This document shows positions 35,601 through 45,743 of a stretch of DNA of 64,000 nucleotides, piece by piece; positions within the stretch are counted from its first letter, which is position 1; each line of letters starts with the position of its first letter. A program made the position numbers and the translations under genes. This DNA is from Paralithodes platypus (lineage: Eukaryota > Arthropoda > Malacostraca > Decapoda > Lithodidae), in the NCBI GenBank assembly GCA_032716605.1, contig CM064580.1:30672684-30736683 (forward strand), written 5' to 3'. The notes below the pieces were generated by a model. That model saw nothing but the letters and a program-made list of their open reading frames with translations, did not search any database and had not been told where the DNA came from.

Positions 35601-37438
35601 ATGAAAGTTTTGTTCAAACTTGGAAGGTTTTTATATGTTCTGATAGCCGTCCAAGCCGGATGACACGTGACACTGAAGATGTGAGAAAATTGGTGTCACA
35701 GCTCACAAGATTTGATGTTTTCAGAGTTCACACACAAACTGACAATAGACCACCTATTTCTGAGTCAAGCATTCACCTGGTGTCACTGGCAACAAAGAAT
35801 ACCGCTCCAGAAGATATAGCCAATGATCTTCTGACTGCTGAAAACAGAGGAAAGAGGCAAATGCTGGCTAATGTGACAGAGCGATTAGTGGATCAGAAAG
35901 CGGGATTTCATTATCCGCTCTCAAAAAATCGGTCCAAAACATTTGCAAATATCTACAAAGCAACAGTCTCAAGTAAAGAGAATGTGCAAAAGACTATTAA
36001 AGCAGACCGAAAATTGCTTCAACGTCTTTTGAATGTGGTGACTGCAGGTAGAACAGTGACAATGACAAATATCCTGAAACATGAGCTGTCACCAATCCCA
36101 CTTTCCCTGGCAAACACTGGAGGAGAAATGAATTCAACCAATAAAGCAGAACTGATAAGTGTTTTGATGAACAAAATTGAAACTACTACTGAACTTCCAG
36201 AATCTGACATGAAGACTTGTTTTCTAATTGATGGGCATGCACTCATGCAAGCTATGGGAAAGCCTCATGGATGTCAGACATTTGGAGACTATGGTGCTGC
36301 TTTTATTCGCTCAGTTACACGCTGTTTTGGAGATATTACGACATGAGTTGATGTTGTGTTTGATCGATATCTGGGTGGGAATTCAATCAAATCTGGTACC
36401 AGAGCAAAACGAGTTAACAAGAAGAAGCCTATTCGAAAGCTGATAGATGGACCAGATGTTCCACTACCTCAGGTTTGGAGCCAATTTGTTGCTATGGATG
36501 AAAATAAGGCAGACCTGCCACATTTCCTGTCTGAAAGGATCATTCACACAACCAAAGATCTTCCAGAAGAATACGAGATGGTAACTGGAGGTGGATTCAT
36601 GGACCACACTGGGGCAAAATCAACCAGGAGATCCATAGATGACCTCAAACTTAATGGGAATCATGAAGAAGCGGACACAAGGTTGATTCTTCATGCCTCT
36701 GAAGCAGTGGATATGGGCTATCAACGAATTCTTGTTAAGTGCAGAGACACTGATGTCATGCTTCTCCTATTGCATTTCACTGCCCCAAAAGCAAGTGAAG
36801 TCTGGATGCTCTCTGGAACTGCAAAGAAACAGAAGTGCATTCCCATTCATCAAGTAGCAAAATCATTTTCTGATGCAGTGAAGAATAACCTCTTGAGTTT
36901 TCACGCACTCACAGGCTGCGACACAACCTCTTCATTCAGTAGATATGGGAAAAAGACCTGCTGGAAAACATTTTTGAAAAACCCACGTTTGGTAGAAGGG
37001 ATTGGTCGTGATGGTGAGCTTGGACCTATTGAACAGTTTGTTTGCAACCTCTATGGATGTCCAGGGCTGCAAACAGTTGACAGTGCAAGATTGAACATGT
37101 TCAGCAAGGCAAAGAAAGGCCTGGAATTGCTCCCTCCAACACGTGATGCTCTGGAGCTTCATGTGCAATGCGCAAACTACCAGGCCAATATTTGGCTTCA
37201 GGCAGAGAAGGAAACTATTGTTGTGACATTGCCCACAGATGCTTGGAAGAAGGAGTCAGGTTGTCTGACACCTCGATGGGCTAGGTTACCTCCTGTACCA
37301 CAGTCCTGCCTCGAAATGGTGACCTGCTCTTTCAAAAAGAAGTGCAATACTGCTAGATGCACTTGTTTAAAACAAAATCTGAAATGTACAAATGCCTGTG
37401 GTTGCGATTCTATTGACTGTTGTAATCCATCAGATTGA
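32608..37438 (+). pseudogene. Transposon protein: zinc motifs, central region, XPG/FEN-like nuclease, C-terminal CXC domain
   Basis: The ATG at 32608 begins MSEDSSRRATKRHH. Early zinc-type motifs are VCFFCEG..IRWHKSCY and LCMFCQAQ..LYHLACL. A conserved middle follows (ITADQPLYSRGKEI; FLMGGLHICFNFLKAIGQ; YYRAVRGHVLTYEALWH). The C-terminal third has CFLIDGHALMQAMG (~36220), VDVVFDRYLGGNSIK (~36350), NHEEADTRLILHA (~36660) and VKCRDTDVMLLLL (~36740). These acidic boxes are laid out like FEN1/XPG nucleases. ALTGCDTTSSFSRYGKK and a Cys-rich KKKCNTARCTC..LKCTNACGC tail of tesmin/TSO1 CXC type follow. In-frame stops lie at 33578, 33941, 34471 and 36344. Frame changes lie near 32945, 34261-34330, 34905 and 35600. 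The gene is dead. Confidence 0.8.
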
Positions 37439-37512
37439 ACATTATTTCTGTCAAGTACATATTGAATACACATATAATTTTGTTTTTAAATATATTCATT
37501 TGTCTAATGCTA

Positions 37513-37712
37513 AAGTAGAGCAACTAAGAAGCAAAAAGGCTTACCATTTTTTTATTTGCATGGATTGTTAGCTGCAGGCACCCATGATAAATCAATAAGT
37601 CAAAGTCAGACAGAAATACTAGGGTGGACTTTGACCTACATGACCTACTTCTTAGATCAATATTCTGACTTTAAAATAGTACCAAACTGTTTGTCTCTTC
37701 TATATATTTCTT
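37513..37712. repeat. Extra copy of the subterminal repeat, direct then inverted
   Basis: The first part (TAAGAAGCAAAAAGGCTTAC; TGTTAGCTGCAGGCACC; ACTAGGGTGGAC) matches the left arm in direct orientation. The second part (AGTACCAAACTGTTTGTCTC; TTCTTTTGATATA) matches the right-arm orientation. The right end of the element is therefore a compound of direct and inverted copies. Confidence 0.65.
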
Positions 37713-37721
37713 TTGATATAT

Positions 37722-38029
37722 CTATCTATCTATCTATTGCCTGACGCCGTGATCCCCGAAGGGGTGGCCACGAACGAACCGCCCCCATGCACCTCTGTCC
37801 CCAGTCAGTCGACGCCCCTCCCCCCAACCAGCACCGCCTTCGTTCATGTACTTCCTCACTCCATCCTTCCACCTCATATTCGGTCTACCTCTCCCCCTCT
37901 GTCCCTCCACCTCGCTCTCGTACACCCTCTTAGTCATTCTCTCGCTTTCCATACGTTCCATATGGCCGAACCATCTCAAGTTGTTCCTTTTCACACTTTC
38001 CAGCACATCTACCTCCACATATATATATA
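37722..38029 (-). mobile_element. 5'-truncated RTE-like LINE fragment nested in the DNA transposon
   Basis: Minus-strand translation reads MEVDVLESVKRNNLRWFGHM, RMTKRVYESEVEGQRGRGRP and MRWKDGVRKYMNEGGAGW, ending RLTGDRGAWGRFVRGHPFGD. The RWFGH..R and RGRGRP.MRW motifs are the familiar C-terminal end of RTE/Jockey-like ORF2 proteins. The 3' end is a GATA tail (plus strand ATCTATCTATCTATTGCC). It is flanked by an identical 9-bp TTGATATAT at 37713-37721 and 38030-38038, read as the target duplication. The parallel copy of the host sequence at ~38169 reads TTTTGATGTATAACATG without the insert. Confidence 0.82.
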
Positions 38030-38075
38030 TTGATATATAACATGACTATATTTGAATGATTTAGAAATGTGACCT

Positions 38076-38810
38076 TTTTGGACCACAAAATGACCTTCAA
38101 TTGACCTTTAAGGTCAACATTCTGACCTAAAAAGAGTACCAAACTGTTTGTCTCTTCCATACCTTTCTTTTGATGTATAACATGACTATGTTTAGATGAT
38201 TTAGAAATTTGACCTTTTTTGGCCACAAAATGACCTTGATTTGACCTTTAACCCTTAAAGAGCGGCTCACCACATAAGTCGAGTTGAAAAAACTGGCAAA
38301 AAACGGGTGAAAAAAGGGTGGAAATCGAGTGAAAATGGGTGGGATAGTAATGATCCATACGTCCGACATCTGTGGCCTCCCGGCCCACACTAACTCCAGT
38401 TCCTCCACCGCGCGGGAGGATGACAGTGTAACCAATAGTTCGCTAAAAGTGAGCAAGGTAGCAAAATCAGCTAAACTTCCATCTTCGAGGTAACACTGTC
38501 AGTGCTCCACGAGTGCTACGTAGCTGTATGTGGCGTCATTGTGTAGCGATTTCCACCTAGTTTTCGGCGCAATACAGTTCCTTTCATACTGATGGTTGAT
38601 ATAGCAGTCATAACGGCCTGAAAAGGCCCAAAACGGCCACAGAGGGCCCGCTAGACAAGGGTTAAGGTCAACATTTTTAGTGGCATCCACCCTAGTATTT
38701 CTGTCTGACCTATGACTGATTGATTTAGCATGGGTGCCTCCTATTAACATTCCATGCAGGTAAAAGTCACAATTTTGCTCCTTGGCTGGTCTACTATTAT
38801 AGACCATTGG
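38076..38810. repeat. Right subterminal inverted repeat of the DNA transposon, with internal tandem duplication
   Basis: The arm contains two tandem copies of a ~125-bp segment (TATAACATGACTATATTTGA at ~38036 and TATAACATGACTATGTTTAG at ~38176; each then has CACAAAATGACCTT and TTGACCTTTAA). It continues GGTCAACATTTTTAGTGGCA through TGGCTGGTCTACTATTATAG. It is the reverse complement of 32101-32440 but is interrupted by a 410-bp insertion at 38252-38661. Confidence 0.78.
38252..38661. mobile_element. 410-bp TTAA-flanked MITE, piggyBac-like
   Basis: The element begins CCCTTAAAGAGCGGC and ends CCGCTAGACAAGGG, giving imperfect TIRs of ~15 bp (CCCTT....AGCGG on both). TTAA lies on each side (38248-38251 and 38662-38665). 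The unoccupied site is visible in the tandem copy at ~38117-38137, which reads TTGACCTTTAAGGTCAACAT. With the insert removed, the host sequence reads identically across the junction. TTAA targets with CCC(T) ends are the hallmark of piggyBac; some Kolobok elements also use TTAA. No coding capacity. Confidence 0.85.
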
Positions 38811-38884
38811 TTATTCAGATTATTTTACCTCTGTTCCCTGTATATTACGCCCTGTAAAATTGATGGCGTCATTGTCCAGCACCC

Positions 38885-38887
<3 letters not shown>

Positions 38888-38928
<41 letters not shown>

Positions 38929-38985
38929 CCCGGTATATATATATATACTGTATATGTATATATATATATATATATATATACTGTA
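38888..38985. repeat. (GT)n-(TA)n compound microsatellite
   Basis: GTGTGTGTGT runs into TATATATA, with CCCGGT and CTGTATATG interruptions. It begins exactly at the right terminus of the DNA transposon, so the terminus may have recruited or replaced repeat DNA. Confidence 0.93.
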
Positions 38986-40378
38986 TATTATACCTCGGGA
39001 AAATCAAACTGCCCACAGTAACCAGCCACCGACAGACCTCGGGAAATACCAGGGCGCCCCCAGCCGACCTCCACACCAGAACCTGACACACACCTACAGC
39101 AAGGGTCACCGACGACAGGCTCAACCCAAAACCAACCCCGTACGGCACCAGAGTCACCAGAGGCATCGTCGACCATTGGGGCCACACAATAACGAAGCCC
39201 GTCCTTCAACCGTTCTCTCTCAATCAGAACGAGTTAAAGATAGAAAAGTCCCCCCGAAGACAGGTGTACCAACCCTCTACCAACACCGATCAGGAACTAC
39301 TTCTTGGAGTACCAGAGGGCGGTCACACGGCCCCATATCTCCAGGACTGACGTCACCACCACCAGCCGACCCAGGGTTGGCCGACAGCCAGATCAACCCC
39401 GCCAATCAGGAAGGAGCATCACCTGTAGAGTGGACTTGGGAGGGGATACAAAAGCAAATACTGAGGGCCCTACCGTTGTTATCCCCCCTCCTCCCATCAC
39501 CGGAACGACAAGGACGTATGTCAATGCTAGGGAAGTCCAAGGGCACCCTTTTTCCATGTAGCCAACCCAGGCCCAGGAAGACCTAAGGAATGAACATGTA
39601 CTCAGAACAGGTTAGGAAAGGCATCTCACCTTTCTCCTGAGCTGAGTGTCCATGAACTATAAACAAGGAGTAATCAATATCTCCTGGTCCCTCAGCCAGT
39701 CTCACTGCCGAAGCCATTCGTTGTTGTTGGACGTAAAAGTACTTAATCATCTCGGTCAGCCTCACTGCTGAGATTATCTGTGGTCTGTCTATCAGGACCT
39801 CTCTTAACGGAACTTGCATTTAATTAGTCGTAATTCCAAGTCAAACTTTCAGTACGCTATCTGAATTAATATCGCCATCTTATCAGATTGTCACATGTCG
39901 GAATGACCACGCAGTTATCTGGCCACTGCCTACTCATAGATAACTAAACTCTACCTTACCTTGTATCTTCTTCGAGTCCAGATAGAAACCCCGTTCATTC
40001 CAACCACACACGAGCATCATTCTTGATTATTTAACATATATCATCCTTGTCTAATTCTGTATATGTCGTGTATCTATTATTGTCCTAGTTCTGGTTTTGT
40101 ACAGGTATATATAATAAAGTTGATACCTAATTGCTACCATTTGACCTTGCTACGGGTTACCTCCAGGTAAATAAACTGCCTGATCATATTGTTATTTCAT
40201 GTTGGGACTCTTATGCCCTATATGTCCATTCACAGTAAATATATTAAATATGTGAAAACCTGATTTAACTACTCTCTCCAATACCTCTCCCTTCAGCAGT
40301 TTAAGGCACCCATACATACAGTATAGTTTACGAAGCCCTAACTCCTCCACATCTATATCAAGGGCTGGTATCTTAATA
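38986..40378 (+). other. Unidentified region with a proline-rich open frame and a possible LTR
   Basis: A frame open from 38888 to 39586 is GC-rich from ~39000 and reads Pro/Arg/Ser-rich peptide (NQTAHSNQPPTDLGKYQGAP; VEWTWEGIQKQILRALPLL). No family is recognised, and its first 40 codons are TA repeat. From ~39894 (TGTCGGAATGACCACGCAG) to ~40150 an AATAAA (near 40112) and a TG start hint at a retroviral-type LTR, but no partner copy exists in the window. A CTC.G.CAG.CTCACTGC motif repeats at ~39690 and ~39752. Confidence 0.3.
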
Positions 40379-40387
40379 TATATGCTG

Positions 40388-40451
<64 letters not shown>
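40379..40451. repeat. (TA)n microsatellite, left of the foldback MITE
   Basis: TA dinucleotides with few interruptions run directly into the left end of the foldback element. Confidence 0.93.
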
Positions 40452-40457
<6 letters not shown>

Positions 40458-40823
40458 GTAAAACTCGCTAGGAAAATTGAAACAATGGAACACCAAGCTT
40501 TCGTCTATTCTATCAAGATATCAGGGTAATACAAGAAAACAGGGGGAGATGTATATGCATATCTGTATAAGTATAATTATATAATGTGTAAGTCATTTAT
40601 TTTGTATGTAAAATAATTTTGTTCCTAAAATATGGCAACAGGCAGTAGGATGGCAACACTTTTTGTATTTATATGCTAGTTAGCAACTCACAGATGATTT
40701 AGGATGGGTATTTAAGCTTCACTCTCCCCCTGTTTTCTTGTATTACCCTGAAGATGTCTTGAGAGAATAGACGAAAGCTTGGTGTCCCATTGTTTCAATT
40801 TTCCTAGCGAGTTTTACTACATA
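40452..40823. mobile_element. Foldback MITE with ~100-bp terminal inverted repeats
   Basis: The left arm (TATGTAGTAAAACTCGCTAG; AAGCTTTCGTCTATTCT; GGGTAATACAAGAAAACAGG) is the reverse complement of the right arm with a few substitutions and one small indel over about 100 bp. The loop of ~170 bp is AT-rich and non-coding. The element lies between (TA)n tracts. Its TA-bounded ends fit a Tc1/mariner-type MITE, though the family is not proven. Confidence 0.85.
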
Positions 40824-40853
40824 GTTTGATCACACGTATTTGTGATTTTACCT

Positions 40854-40855
<2 letters not shown>

Positions 40856-40909
<54 letters not shown>

Positions 40910-40918
40910 TGTATATAA
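40856..40918. repeat. (TA)n microsatellite, right of the foldback MITE
   Basis: A pure TA run of about 55 bp ends in CTGTATA. It lies 33 bp from the foldback element. Confidence 0.95.
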
Positions 40919-42131
40919 TCTTCGTTCCCTTTAAATAACCTATACTTGCACTATTGTCTTTATTCACTTGCTTACCATTTACCCTCCCTAAGCTCTCTCT
41001 CTCTCTCTCTCCCATGCGCCTATCTTTTATTCTCCTCCTTTCTTTCCCTTCCTTTGGGCAGCCCCAAAACAATGGCCAGGAGAGACGACAACAAAACGTG
41101 TGCACTTTTATAAGGTTGGCCATAAATATGCTACCTACTCGGCCTCCCACTGTGCAACACTAATTTAAATAGCTTTTTTACTAAACGCTCAACGCCGGTT
41201 ACATGGCGTTTGTGTGCGTATATTTCCCTAGCAAATTGAAGCCTCACTGCGCAACGCTTATACAAATGGCTGCTTTATCAAACTCCTAGCTGGTTACACA
41301 ATTTTTGCGCATAAAGTTCCTAGCAAACTCTAGCTTCTGAGAAAATACAAGGTAGGTAGGAAGCAAATGGAGACCTCGCTTCCTTGAGAACTGGTTTTAG
41401 TTACTTTGTTGCCATTTTATCTTGAACATATAAATACAGCTGATCTGGACACCTGAGTTTTTATTTCTTATTCTATTATACATACAAATGTTGGAAAATA
41501 ATTTGTCAAAGTAAATCACACAAGAGAATATTCAGCCATTGCTGTCAGACGCTTTGATAATAATTTACTAAAGCTGCCAGTAGATTATTTAGTAAACTTA
41601 GAAAGTGTCTATAGCATAATTATTATAGTCATAAGGATCAACAGATCTCACTGAACAAAAAATAGAATGTTATCTACCTAATAGGGGAAAACATTGTGAT
41701 GAATACCGAAAATACTCGTTGAAGCAAGTATCAAAATGACTATACCATTCCTAAGTTCTATTAAGCAAACTTTACTGCATTCGTCTCTCTCTCTCTCTCT
41801 CTCTCACCAGTAGGCTAGTTGCCATGCGCAGATATGCACTCACAATTGTATAGATGGACATTCGAGTTCACGTACACAATAACACAGGCACACATGAACT
41901 GCATATAGACAAAACCCAAATATACTATCGCACACACACACACACACACACACACACGAACACACATACCACATAAGCAAATACAAAATCCTCCCCCACT
42001 CTCTCACACATTCGAGTCGAAATTGTTAGCCAACGAATACCATTAAAATCAACTAACTTTCTGATAGTTATTGCACGCGAGAAATAAAGACAAAAAGAAG
42101 ACTATTCCAATAATCTTAATCTGTCTTTCTC

Positions 42132-42165
<34 letters not shown>

Positions 42166-42388
42166 TCATCACTCCCAACAATACTATTAGACAAAGAAAA
42201 CCAGAATACCTAATTACTACTTCCAAGAAAACAATCGGAAAGCAAGAAGCATTAAGAAGCCAAAAGACTCTGCCAGCAAACCTCCTCCTCCCTCCCCCTC
42301 CCTCGCCATTGGAGTGCTTGACCAGCGCCATCTAGGCTGGCCGAGACCCGGAACTTGGCGAGGAGCCATGACACGGGTCTTCCCAAGG
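40919..42388. other. Unrecognised sequence with several microsatellites
   Basis: (CT)n runs lie at ~40991-41011 and ~41785-41805, and (CA)n runs at ~41932-41957 and ~42134-42163. Small near-repeats TTCCTAGCAAA(C/T)T occur at ~41225 and ~41325. No gene or element is identified. A GC-rich stretch (42330-42388) leads into the CCA array. Confidence 0.55.
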
Positions 42389-43617
42389 ACACCACCACCA
42401 CCACCACCACCTCAGCTTACTATACCAACACCACCTCCACCATCACCACCGACACCACCACCTTAGCTTACTACACCAACACCACCACCACCACCACCTT
42501 AGCTTAATACACCAACACCACCACCACCACCACCATTACCACCACCACCACCACCACCTTATAGCTCATTACACCAACACCACCACCACCACCACCACCA
42601 CCACCTTAGCTTATTACACCACCACCACCACCACCACCTTAGCTTACTACACCAACAGCTTCACCACCTTAGCTTATTACACCAACACCACCACCACCTT
42701 AGCTTACTACACCAACACCACCACCACCTTAGCTTACTACACCAACACCACCACCACCACCACCTTAGCTTACTACACCACCACCACCACCACCACCACT
42801 ACCTTAGCTTATTACACCAACCACCACCACCACCACCTTAGCTTACTACACCACCACCACCGCCACCACCACCACCACCACCTTAGCTTACTACTCCACC
42901 ACCACCGCCACCACTACCTTAGCTTATTACACCAACCACCACCACCTTAGCTTATTACATCAACACCACCACCACCACCACCACCCTAGCTTATTACACC
43001 AACACCACCACCACCACCACCACCTTAGCTTATTACATCAACACCACCACCACCACCACCTTAGCTTATTACACCACCACCACCTTAGCTTATTACACCA
43101 ACACCACCACCTTAGCTTAATACATCAACACCACTACCACCACCTCAACCTTAGCTTACTACAAAAACACCACCACCACCTTAACTTACTACACAAACAC
43201 CACCACCACCACCACCACTACCTTAGCTTACTAAACCACCACCCCCACCACCTTAGCTTATTACACCAACACCACCACCCCCACCACCTTCGCTTACTAC
43301 ACCACCACCACCACCACCTTAGCTTACTACACCAACACCACCACCACCACCACTTTAGCTTACTACACTGCCACCATCACCTTAGCTTACTACACCACCA
43401 CCACCACCTTAGCTTACTACACCAACACAACCACCACCACCACTTTAGCTTACTACACCACCACCACCACCTTAGCTTACTACACCACCACCACCATCAC
43501 CTTAGCTTACTACACATACACCACCACCACCACCCCCACCACCTTAGCTTACTACACCACCACCACTACAACCAACACCACCACCACAACCACCACCTTA
43601 GCTTACTACACCAACAC

Positions 43618-44167
43618 CAACCCCGGGTGCGGGTGCCCAACCCCGAAAAGAGTTGAAATAGGGGAGCTACCCCCCCTGAGCAAAAGGCGGCTTTCTAGGG
43701 CCTTTCCTAGCTGATGCTGAGAGGACTGGGTTCTATTCATGTGGCGATTGGCTGGTGTATTATAGTGAGAGCTGAGCGGTCTCTGCCATACCCATAGCTT
43801 ACTCTGACTGTTCCTTTTACTTATGTATTATCTAGATCTCAAGTGACGGCGTCCCCTTCCGTGGATTGGCCTCCCTACTGCCAACCTAGAGGTTGGGAGA
43901 TTTGGAATCAAAGCATTACATTTTTCATTTAACCCTCAACTATCCCTTAATAACTGTTGAGGGGTTCAGGGCCTTGGGTGGGGCTTTGGTTTCCCGGAGG
44001 TTTCCGCACCCTCCTCAGCTCCCCGCCTTGGAGTGGCTTCAGTCACCTGGGCTTTATTAGTGGTAAGTAGGGAGGGTTTTGCGAGGGCGCTCGTTTATGG
44101 CCTTGGCCTTGCTCGGAACCTTGGGGCTGTTCGGCCAGACAGCCTTGGGAACAGCAACAACAAGAAC
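43618..44167 (+). repeat. ~550-bp dispersed block, copy a
   Basis: The block starts CCCCGGGTGCGGGTGCCCAA and runs through AGCTGATGCTGAGAGGACTG, TCTAGATCTCAAGTGACGGC and GTTGAGGGGTTCAGGGCC. It ends GGCCAGACAGCCTTGGGAAC, followed by an AAC-rich tail (AGCAACAACAAGAACAACAAC) that merges into CCA repeats. A 68-codon frame near the end (MASVTWALLVVSREG) recurs in copies b and c but runs out into the repeat, so I do not call it a gene. The tail suggests the 3' end of a retroelement such as a SINE or LINE with an AAC tail. The family is unknown. Confidence 0.75.
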
Positions 44168-44749
44168 AACAACTACACCAACACCAACACCACCACCACC
44201 TTAGCTAATTACTACACCACCACCACCACCCTAGCTTAATACACCACCACCACCTTAGATTACTACAACATCACCACTACCCTAGCTTACTACACCAGCA
44301 CCACCACCCTAGCTTATTACACCACCACCACTACCTTAGCTTACTACACCACCACTACCACCCTAGCTTAATACACCACCACCACCACCTACTTAGCTTA
44401 CTACAACATCACCACCACCCAAGCTTACTACACCACCACCACCACCACCTTAGCTTACTACACCAACACCACCACCACCACCACTTTAGCTTACTACACT
44501 GCCACCATCACCTTAGCTTACTACACCACCACCACCACCACCACCTTAGCTTACTACACCAACACAACCACCACCACCACTTTAGCTTACTACACCACCA
44601 CCACCACCTTAGCTTACTACACCACCACCATCACCTTAGCTTACACACACACCACCACCACCACCCCCACCACCTTAGCTTACTACACCACCACCACTAC
44701 AACCAACACCACCACCACAACCACCACCTTAGCTTACTACACCAACACC

Positions 44750-45301
44750 AACCCCGGGTGCGGGTGCCCAACCCCGAAAAGAGTTGAAATAGGGGAGCTA
44801 CCCCCCCTGAGCCAAAGGCGGCTTTCTAGGGCCTTTCCTAGCTGATGCTGAGAGGACTGGGTTCTATTCATGTGGCGATTGGCTGGTGTATTATAGTGAG
44901 AGCTGAGCGGTCTCTGCCATACCCATAGCTTACTCTGACTGTTCCTTTTACTTATGTATTATCTAGATCTCAAGTGACGGCGTCCCCTTCCGTGGATTGG
45001 CCTCCCTACTGCCAACCTAGAGGTTGGGAGATTGGGAATCAAAGCGTTACATTTTTCATTTAACCCTCAACTTTCCCTTAATAACTGTTGAGGGGTTCAG
45101 GGCCTTGGGTGGGGCTTTGGTTTCCCGGGGGTTTCCGCACCCTCCTCAGCTCCCCGCCTTGGAGTGGCTTCAGTCACCTGGGCTTTATTAGTGGTAAGTA
45201 GGGAGGGTTTTGCGAGGGCGCTCGTTTATGGCCTTGGCCTTGCTCGGAACCTTGGGGCTGTTCGGCCAGACAGCCTTGGGAACAGCAACAACAAGAACAA
45301 C
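44750..45301 (+). repeat. ~550-bp dispersed block, copy b
   Basis: It is almost identical to copy a, exactly 1131 bp downstream, with the same flanking CCA-unit order on both sides. Copies a and b therefore arose by tandem duplication of a larger ~1.13-kb unit and not by separate insertions. Differences are single substitutions, e.g. TTTCCCGGAGG versus TTTCCCGGGGG. Confidence 0.85.
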
Positions 45302-45660
45302 AACTACACCAACACCAACACCACCACCACCTTAGCTAATTACTACACCACCACCACCCTAGCTTAATACACCACCACCACCTTAGATTACTACAACATC
45401 ACCACTACCCTAGCTTACTACACCAGCACCACCACCCTAGCTTATTACACCACCACCACTACCTTAGCTTACTACACCACCACTACCACCCTAACACCAC
45501 CACCACCACCTACTTAGCTTACTACAACATCACCACCACCCAAGCTTACTACACCACCACCACCACCACCCTAGCTTACTACACCAACACCACCACCACC
45601 ACCACCACCCTAGCTTACTACACCAACACCGCCACCACCACCACCCTAGCATACTACACC

Positions 45661-45743
45661 ATTGGATTATGTAATGTGTGTGTTTTGTACTTTGTACTGT
45701 ACATATGTATTGCGAAATAAAGGAATTTAATTGAATTGAATTA
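45661..45743 (+). mobile_element. LINE 3'-end fragment with GAATT tail, first copy
   Basis: ATTGGATTATGTAATGTGTG leads to TTGCGAAATAAAGGAATTTA and a tail of (ATTGA)n units, abruptly flanked by CCA repeat. The AATAAA plus short tandem tail fits an extremely 5'-truncated non-LTR insertion. The same fragment occurs at 51381-51464 in the same local context. Confidence 0.7.

Larger units (their letters stand above)
31513..38887 (+). mobile_element. Large TIR DNA transposon encoding an XPG-nuclease/CXC protein (Academ-like)
   Basis: The left end ACAGGGTGTTTGAAAAG..CACCATCAA (31513 on) and the reverse complement of the right end, ACAGGGTGCTGGACAAT..CGCCATCAA (38887 inward), match over ~50 bp with scattered changes. 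They include a shared GGGC.TAATA block. Just inside, 32101-32440 and 38076-38810 are much longer inverted copies. The interior carries one broken ~1600-codon gene (32608-37438). The 7375-bp length, TIRs and an XPG-like nuclease in the protein fit the Academ superfamily best. The name rests on recalled family descriptions. No clean target-site duplication is visible because the flanks are CA and GT/TA microsatellites. Two younger elements sit in the right arm. Confidence 0.6.

Noticed and set aside
33584..36346. Separate small genes between 33584 and 36346
   Set aside because: They join in order, partly in the same frame across single stops, into one long conserved transposon protein.
37734..38033. 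An independent minus-strand gene reading RWFGHMERMESERM
   Set aside because: The motif set is the standard C-terminus of RTE/Jockey-like LINEs, and the segment is bounded by a target duplication and a GATA tail.
40730..40800. CTGAAGATGTC...GACGAAAGC considered as a hammerhead ribozyme core
   Set aside because: The CTGATGA core is not present and the inverted arms of the MITE explain the pairing.
43990..44239. A small conserved frame MASVTWALLVVSREG... in three copies, considered as a gene family
   Set aside because: Conservation comes from recent block duplication, the frame runs into the AAC/CCA tail, and the diverged copy d does not keep it.
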